DNA of 64,000 nucleotides from Plantibacter auratus (GTDB taxonomy: Bacteria; Actinomycetota; Actinomycetes; Actinomycetales; Microbacteriaceae). The notes beneath the pieces were generated by a model that saw only the letters and a program-made list of their open reading frames with translations, did not search any database and had not been told where the DNA came from. The position numbers and the translations under genes are program-made. How positions within the stretch are numbered: the first letter of the stretch is position 1; each line of letters begins with the position of its first letter. Where the stretch lies: the NCBI RefSeq assembly GCF_050587365.1, contig NZ_JBOBFV010000002.1, forward strand, positions 744,001-808,000. The letters run 5' to 3'. Below are positions 60,508 through 64,000 of the stretch, piece after piece.

Positions 60508-61746
60508 TCACCAGTCGTGGACGGTGCCGTCGGCGAGACGGTTGTAGGGCAGGTAGGCGCGCTGGTACGGGTACTTGCCCGCCTCGTCGACGTCCAAGTC
60601 GACACCGAGGCCGGGCGCATCCCCGGGGTGGAGCATGCCGTTCTCCCAGGTGTAGGACTGCTGGAACACCGCATCGGTCTTGGCGCCGTGCTTCATGTAC
60701 TCCTGGATGCCGAAGTTGTGGATCGACAAGCCCAGGTGCATCGCGGCGGCCATCCCCACCGGCGAGATATCGGTCGGCCCGTGCATGCCCGACTTGATCT
60801 GATACTGCGAGGCGTAGTCGAGCACCTTCTTCAGATGCGTGATCCCGCCGGTGTGCGTGACCGCGCTGCGGACGTAGTCGATGAGCTGCTCGCGGATGAT
60901 CTGCTGGTAGTCCCACACCGTGTTGAAGATCTCCCCGATCGCCAGCGGCGTCGTCGTGTGCTGCCGCACGAGGCGCAACGCCTCCGGGTTCTCCGCCGGC
61001 GTGCAGTCCTCCAACCAGAACAGGTCGTAGGGTTCGAGGCTCTTGCCGAGCTTCGCGGCCTGGATCGGCGTCATCCGGTGGTGCCCGTCGTGCAGCAACG
61101 GCAGTTCCGGCCCGAACTCGTTCCGCACCGCCTCGAACACCGTCGGCAGGTGACGCAGGTACGACCGGGTGTCCCAGTCCTCCTCGTTCGGCAGGCCACC
61201 GCGCTGCGCCGGCTCGTGGTCGTACCGGACACCGGTGTTGCCCTCGAACGTGGCGTTGGAGGCGATCCCGTAGATCGACTTCAGCCCCGGCACCGCCGTC
61301 TGGATCCGGATGGCCTTGTAGCCCTGCGCCTGGTGCTCGCGCACGCTGTCGAACAGCTCCTCGTTCGTCTTCCCCGACGCGTGCCCGTAGGCGAGCAGCC
61401 CCGTCCGGGACGCCCCGCCCAGCAGCTGGTACACCGGCATGCCCGCAGCCTTGCCCTTGATGTCCCACAGCGCCATGTCGACCGCCGCGATCGCGGCCAT
61501 CGTCACGGGACCACGCCGCCAATACGCCGAGCGGTAGAGGAACTGCCAGGTGTCCTCGATCCGCGACGCATCGCGCCCGAGCAGCAGCGGGACGATGTGC
61601 TCGGTCAGATACGCCACCACCGCGAGCTCGCGCCCGTTCAGCGTCGCGTCGCCGAGGCCGGTCAGGCCGTCGTCGGTCGTGAGCTTCAACGTCACGAAGT
61701 TCCGGTCGGGACTCGTGACGATGACCTCGGCCTTGTCGATGTTCAT
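60508..61746 (-). CDS. manD: D-mannonate dehydratase, enolase-superfamily (ManD/RspA)
   Basis: 412 residues. Converts D-mannonate to KDG; the ManD type is unrelated to UxuA but does the same job. Visible features are NGRELAVVAYLTEHIVPLLL, the substrate/metal segment LLHDGHHRMTPIQAAKLGKS, FWLEDCTPAENPEA, LAIGEIFNTVWDYQ and GGITHLKKVLDYA. The order Asp, Glu, Glu for magnesium is present. ATG 61746 follows GAAGGAG. Downstream of UxuB and UxaC in the same direction, it gives the third step of glucuronate breakdown. Some ManD/RspA proteins have low activity, so function here rests on the pathway context. Confidence 0.93.
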   Translation of the reverse strand: MNIDKAEVIVTSPDRNFVTLKLTTDDGLTGLGDATLNGRELAVVAYLTEHIVPLLLGRDASRIEDTWQFLYRSAYWRRGPVTMAAIAAVDMALWDIKGKAAGMPVYQLLGGASRTGLLAYGHASGKTNEELFDSVREHQAQGYKAIRIQTAVPGLKSIYGIASNATFEGNTGVRYDHEPAQRGGLPNEEDWDTRSYLRHLPTVFEAVRNEFGPELPLLHDGHHRMTPIQAAKLGKSLEPYDLFWLEDCTPAENPEALRLVRQHTTTPLAIGEIFNTVWDYQQIIREQLIDYVRSAVTHTGGITHLKKVLDYASQYQIKSGMHGPTDISPVGMAAAMHLGLSIHNFGIQEYMKHGAKTDAVFQQSYTWENGMLHPGDAPGLGVDLDVDEAGKYPYQRAYLPYNRLADGTVHDW

Positions 61747-61826
61747 GGGTACTACTCCTTCGTGCGTTGCGGCCGATGTGGCCGGGGTGGTTCCGACGGA
61801 CTGCGGGTCGGCTGCAGCGGCGGGTG

Positions 61827-63296
61827 TCAGGGGTTCCGTGGGCGTCCGGTCAGCTCGTCGACCAGGTGCTCCAGCTCGGTGACGAGCGTGGAACCGTCAT
61901 CCGGCTCCGAGTCGAGGAGGCGGGGATCGATCAGGCGCACGAGCGCCGCGGTCCGCTCCCGGCCGTGGAACCGGAGTGCCTCGGCGACCGCGGCACCGCT
62001 CGCATCGCCCGGGCGGTCGTCGCTCTGTACAGCCGCCACCCACGCGGCGATCACGCGCAGGGACCCGGTTCCCGGCCGACCGGCGGCCCGTTCCGCGAGG
62101 AGGGTCGACACGATCCGCACCCGCAGCTTGGTGACCCCTTCGAGGGCGATCTGCTGCAACCGATGCTCGATGCGCGCGTTGTCGAAGCGCTCCAGGAGTG
62201 CGGTGCGATACGCCGTCAGCCCGAGGTCGGCCGGCAGGTGACGCTCCGTCTCGTCCCAGTACTCCTCGACCCAGGCCCGGCACTGCTCGTCACCGACCGC
62301 CTCGGCGACCGTCACATGACCGCGCAGCGGGCCCGCGTAGGCGAGGAGGCTGTGGGCGCCGTTGAGCAGCCGCAGTTTGCGTTGCTCGTAGGGCTCGAGG
62401 TCGTCGACGAACCGGGCACCCGCGGACTCCCACGCCGGTCGCCCGGCGGGGAAGTCGCCGCTCAGCACCCAGTCGGTGAAGGGCTCGGTGACGACGGGGC
62501 TGGCATCAGCGAATCCGGTGAGCGTCGCGGCCGTCGCTTCGTCGGCAGGCGTGGGACGCGGCGTGATGCGGTCGACCGAGGACGAGACGAACGAGACCTC
62601 GTCGGCGATCCACCGAGCGGTCTCCGGGCGGACCCGGTCGGCGAGGGCGAGCATCGCGCGACGGACGAGCGCGCCGCCGTCGGCGATGTTGTCGCACGGC
62701 ACGATCGCGATCGGACCGGCCCCGGCGCGACGACGGGCCTCGAGGCCGAGGAGCAGTCTGCCGAGCGTCGTCGTCGGTCGGGCATCGCGGAGTTCCGCCC
62801 CGCCGTCCAAGGCGTCCGACAGCAGCGTGACGTCCCGCTCGACCGCCGGATCCGACGCGTCCGGCTTGCCCTCGGCATCGAGCCGGTACCCGGACTCGGT
62901 GACGGTGAGGGTGACGATGGCGGTGGTCTCAGTGGCGAGGAGGTCATGGAGCCGTGCGACGTCGGCGCCGTCCCGCGCCTCGACGATCGAACCGACGATC
63001 GTGGCCGAGTCGCCGTCCGCCGAGCGCTCGACGACCGTGTAGAGGCAGTCCTGGGCGTCCAGGTCGACTGCGGCCTGCGGGCTCCGGCCGGTGAAGGCGG
63101 CGATGCCCCACTCGTGATCGGGGTCGACGAGCTGGGTGTACCAGGCCTGGTGGGCACGGTGGAAGGCGCCGAGTCCGAGGTGGACGATCCGGACCGGTGC
63201 CGATGGGAACTCGGGCAGCCGCGCGCGGGACAGACGCTGGACCGCCTGCTCCCCCGGCGCTCCGGCAGCGCTGTCCACGTTCGTCACGGTGCTCAC
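61827..63296 (-). CDS. uxuB: Fructuronate reductase / mannitol dehydrogenase family
   Basis: 489 residues of the long-chain mannitol dehydrogenase family. The N-terminal Rossmann part has VRIVHLGLGAFHRAHQAWYT and the catalytic signature is KLRLLNGAHSLLAYAG with its Lys. NIADGGALVRRAMLAL and RITPRPTPAD are further family blocks. Flanked by uxaC and manD, it most likely reduces D-fructuronate to D-mannonate with NADH. GTG 63296 overlaps the uxaC stop by 4 bases (GTGA). Mannitol or tagaturonate activity is possible in this family, but neighbours favour fructuronate. Confidence 0.92.
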   Translation of the reverse strand: MSTVTNVDSAAGAPGEQAVQRLSRARLPEFPSAPVRIVHLGLGAFHRAHQAWYTQLVDPDHEWGIAAFTGRSPQAAVDLDAQDCLYTVVERSADGDSATIVGSIVEARDGADVARLHDLLATETTAIVTLTVTESGYRLDAEGKPDASDPAVERDVTLLSDALDGGAELRDARPTTTLGRLLLGLEARRRAGAGPIAIVPCDNIADGGALVRRAMLALADRVRPETARWIADEVSFVSSSVDRITPRPTPADEATAATLTGFADASPVVTEPFTDWVLSGDFPAGRPAWESAGARFVDDLEPYEQRKLRLLNGAHSLLAYAGPLRGHVTVAEAVGDEQCRAWVEEYWDETERHLPADLGLTAYRTALLERFDNARIEHRLQQIALEGVTKLRVRIVSTLLAERAAGRPGTGSLRVIAAWVAAVQSDDRPGDASGAAVAEALRFHGRERTAALVRLIDPRLLDSEPDDGSTLVTELEHLVDELTGRPRNP

Positions 63297-64000
63297 AGCT
63301 TGAACACCCGTCGCGGCTGCTCGACGACGAGGTCGAGGATGATGCGTTCGGCCGTCGCCTCGTCGATGCGCCCCTCCCGCACGAGTCGCGCGAGGAAGGA
63401 GGCGTCGAGGCGCCGGGACATGTCGTGTCGGGCGGGGATCGAGAGGAACGCCCGCGTGTCGTCGATGAACCCCGATCCGCGTGAGAACCCTGCCGTCTCC
63501 GTCACGGCGGACCGGAAGCGCAGGACGGCGTCGGGCGCGTCGAGGAACCACCACGGCGCGCCGATGAAGACACTCGGGTAGAACCCGGCGAGCGGCGCGA
63601 TCTCCCGCGAGTAGCTCGTCTCGTCGACGCTGAAGAGGACGAGGTGGAACCCCGGAGCCGTACCGAAGCGCTCCAGCAGCGGACGCAGGGGGCGGACGTA
63701 GTCGGTGCGGACCGGGAGGTCGTGCCCGGTGTCCGGTCCGAAGCGGGCGAGCGTCGGCGCGTGGTGGTTGCGGTGCACGCCGGGGTGCACCGTCATGACG
63801 AGGCCGTCCTCGACGCTCATCCGGGCGCTCTCGAACAGCATGTGCGCGGCGAACCGCTCGAGATCGGCCTCATCGGCCGTCCCCGACAGCGCGCGGGCGA
63901 ACAGTGCTGCGGCGTCCGCCTCGTCGAGTTCGAGCGTGAGTGGTTGCGGGACACCGTGGTCGGCCGACACCGCGCCGTGCTCGATGAAGTGGCGACGGCG
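63293..64000 (-). CDS. uxaC: Uronate isomerase, C-terminal half (continues past window)
   Basis: The visible 235 codons are the C-terminal half of UxaC, which converts D-glucuronate to D-fructuronate. The frame stays open to the window edge, reading RRRHFIEHGAVSADHGV at the right, where UxaC proteins have a conserved SDHG motif; a GTG at 63970 is therefore internal, not the start. ARMSVEDGLVMTVHPGVHRN, GHDLPVRTDYVRPLRPLL and SVFIGAPWWFLDAPDAVLRF are family blocks. Full UxaC has about 470 residues, so roughly half lies outside. First visible gene of the uxaC-uxuB-manD set. Confidence 0.93.
   Translation of the reverse strand, partial: RRRHFIEHGAVSADHGVPQPLTLELDEADAAALFARALSGTADEADLERFAAHMLFESARMSVEDGLVMTVHPGVHRNHHAPTLARFGPDTGHDLPVRTDYVRPLRPLLERFGTAPGFHLVLFSVDETSYSREIAPLAGFYPSVFIGAPWWFLDAPDAVLRFRSAVTETAGFSRGSGFIDDTRAFLSIPARHDMSRRLDASFLARLVREGRIDEATAERIILDLVVEQPRRVFKL

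Noticed and set aside
63971..64000. Treating GTG 63970 as the start of a short uronate isomerase
   Set aside because: The frame continues to the window edge with conserved-looking UxaC sequence, so the gene is cut by the window and is not truncated.

Overview
High-GC actinobacterial chromosome, most likely a member of the Microbacteriaceae. The sequence points include very high GC with strong third-position bias, many GTG starts, many 4-base ATGA/GTGA gene overlaps, the actinobacterial mismatch endonuclease NucS, an alpha2-type glycyl-tRNA synthetase, and sugar ABC importers that lack their own ATPase. I cannot name the genus from this window. I saw no tRNA, rRNA, insertion sequence, prophage gene or CRISPR array.

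Layout. (1) 1-6.6 kb, minus strand: a single-chain KS-AT-ACP-alpha-oxoamine synthase polyketide enzyme, overlapping by 4 bases an MMPL-family exporter that leaves the window on the left. Its domain order equals the C-terminal half of RedL of undecylprodigiosin biosynthesis, so it may make a small nitrogen-containing (pyrroline or aminoketone) lipid. (2) 6.9-11.1 kb: dienelactone hydrolase, glycyl-tRNA synthetase, a membrane-anchored esterase and a small membrane protein. (3) 11.2-18.8 kb: a LacI-controlled sugar operon with binding protein, two permeases, ThuA and two Gfo/Idh/MocA dehydrogenases, resembling the 3-keto-disaccharide (ThuAB) route. (4) 18.9-22.2 kb: DUF4259-type protein, leucyl aminopeptidase, methyltransferase. 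(5) 22.4-28.4 kb: a second LacI regulator divergent from a polar-amino-acid-type ABC importer plus two oxidoreductases. (6) 28.7-36.9 kb: argG, an M13 peptidase, a DedA/rhomboid-like/DUF2156 fusion and a MATE exporter. (7) 37-45.5 kb: lipoprotein, an ABC-2 exporter with a two-component system, a GH125 mannosidase, YbjQ, an M20 amidohydrolase and a lipoprotein/membrane-protein pair. (8) 45.7-51.4 kb: a STAND-like TPR regulator coupled to a LacI repressor and facing an MFS transporter across a perfect operator, then nucS. (9) 51.6-64 kb: a carbohydrate-acid region converging on 2-keto-3-deoxygluconate (KDG).

In region 9, one divergent cluster (GntP permease, D-aminoacylase-like deacylase, KDPG aldolase, D-serine-dehydratase-like PLP enzyme // KDG kinase, IclR, RidA) can be read as a complete path for N-acetyl-D-glucosaminate. 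A neighbouring set (UxaC, UxuB, ManD) makes KDG from glucuronate. Between them lies a DMT transporter preceded by a clear ykkC-class (guanidine-I type) riboswitch.

Regulatory and repeat structure is unusually readable. There are paired LacI operators in front of two operons and a 20-bp perfect operator in front of a third. Several long terminator hairpins sit between convergent genes. Three tandem pairs of 62-87 bp palindromes with CTCAGGA/TCCTGAG arms all lie between convergent genes. A second dispersed repeat family (CCTGAGCTTGTCGAAGG) is found in intergenic DNA and has also been absorbed into the 3' end of a histidine kinase gene.
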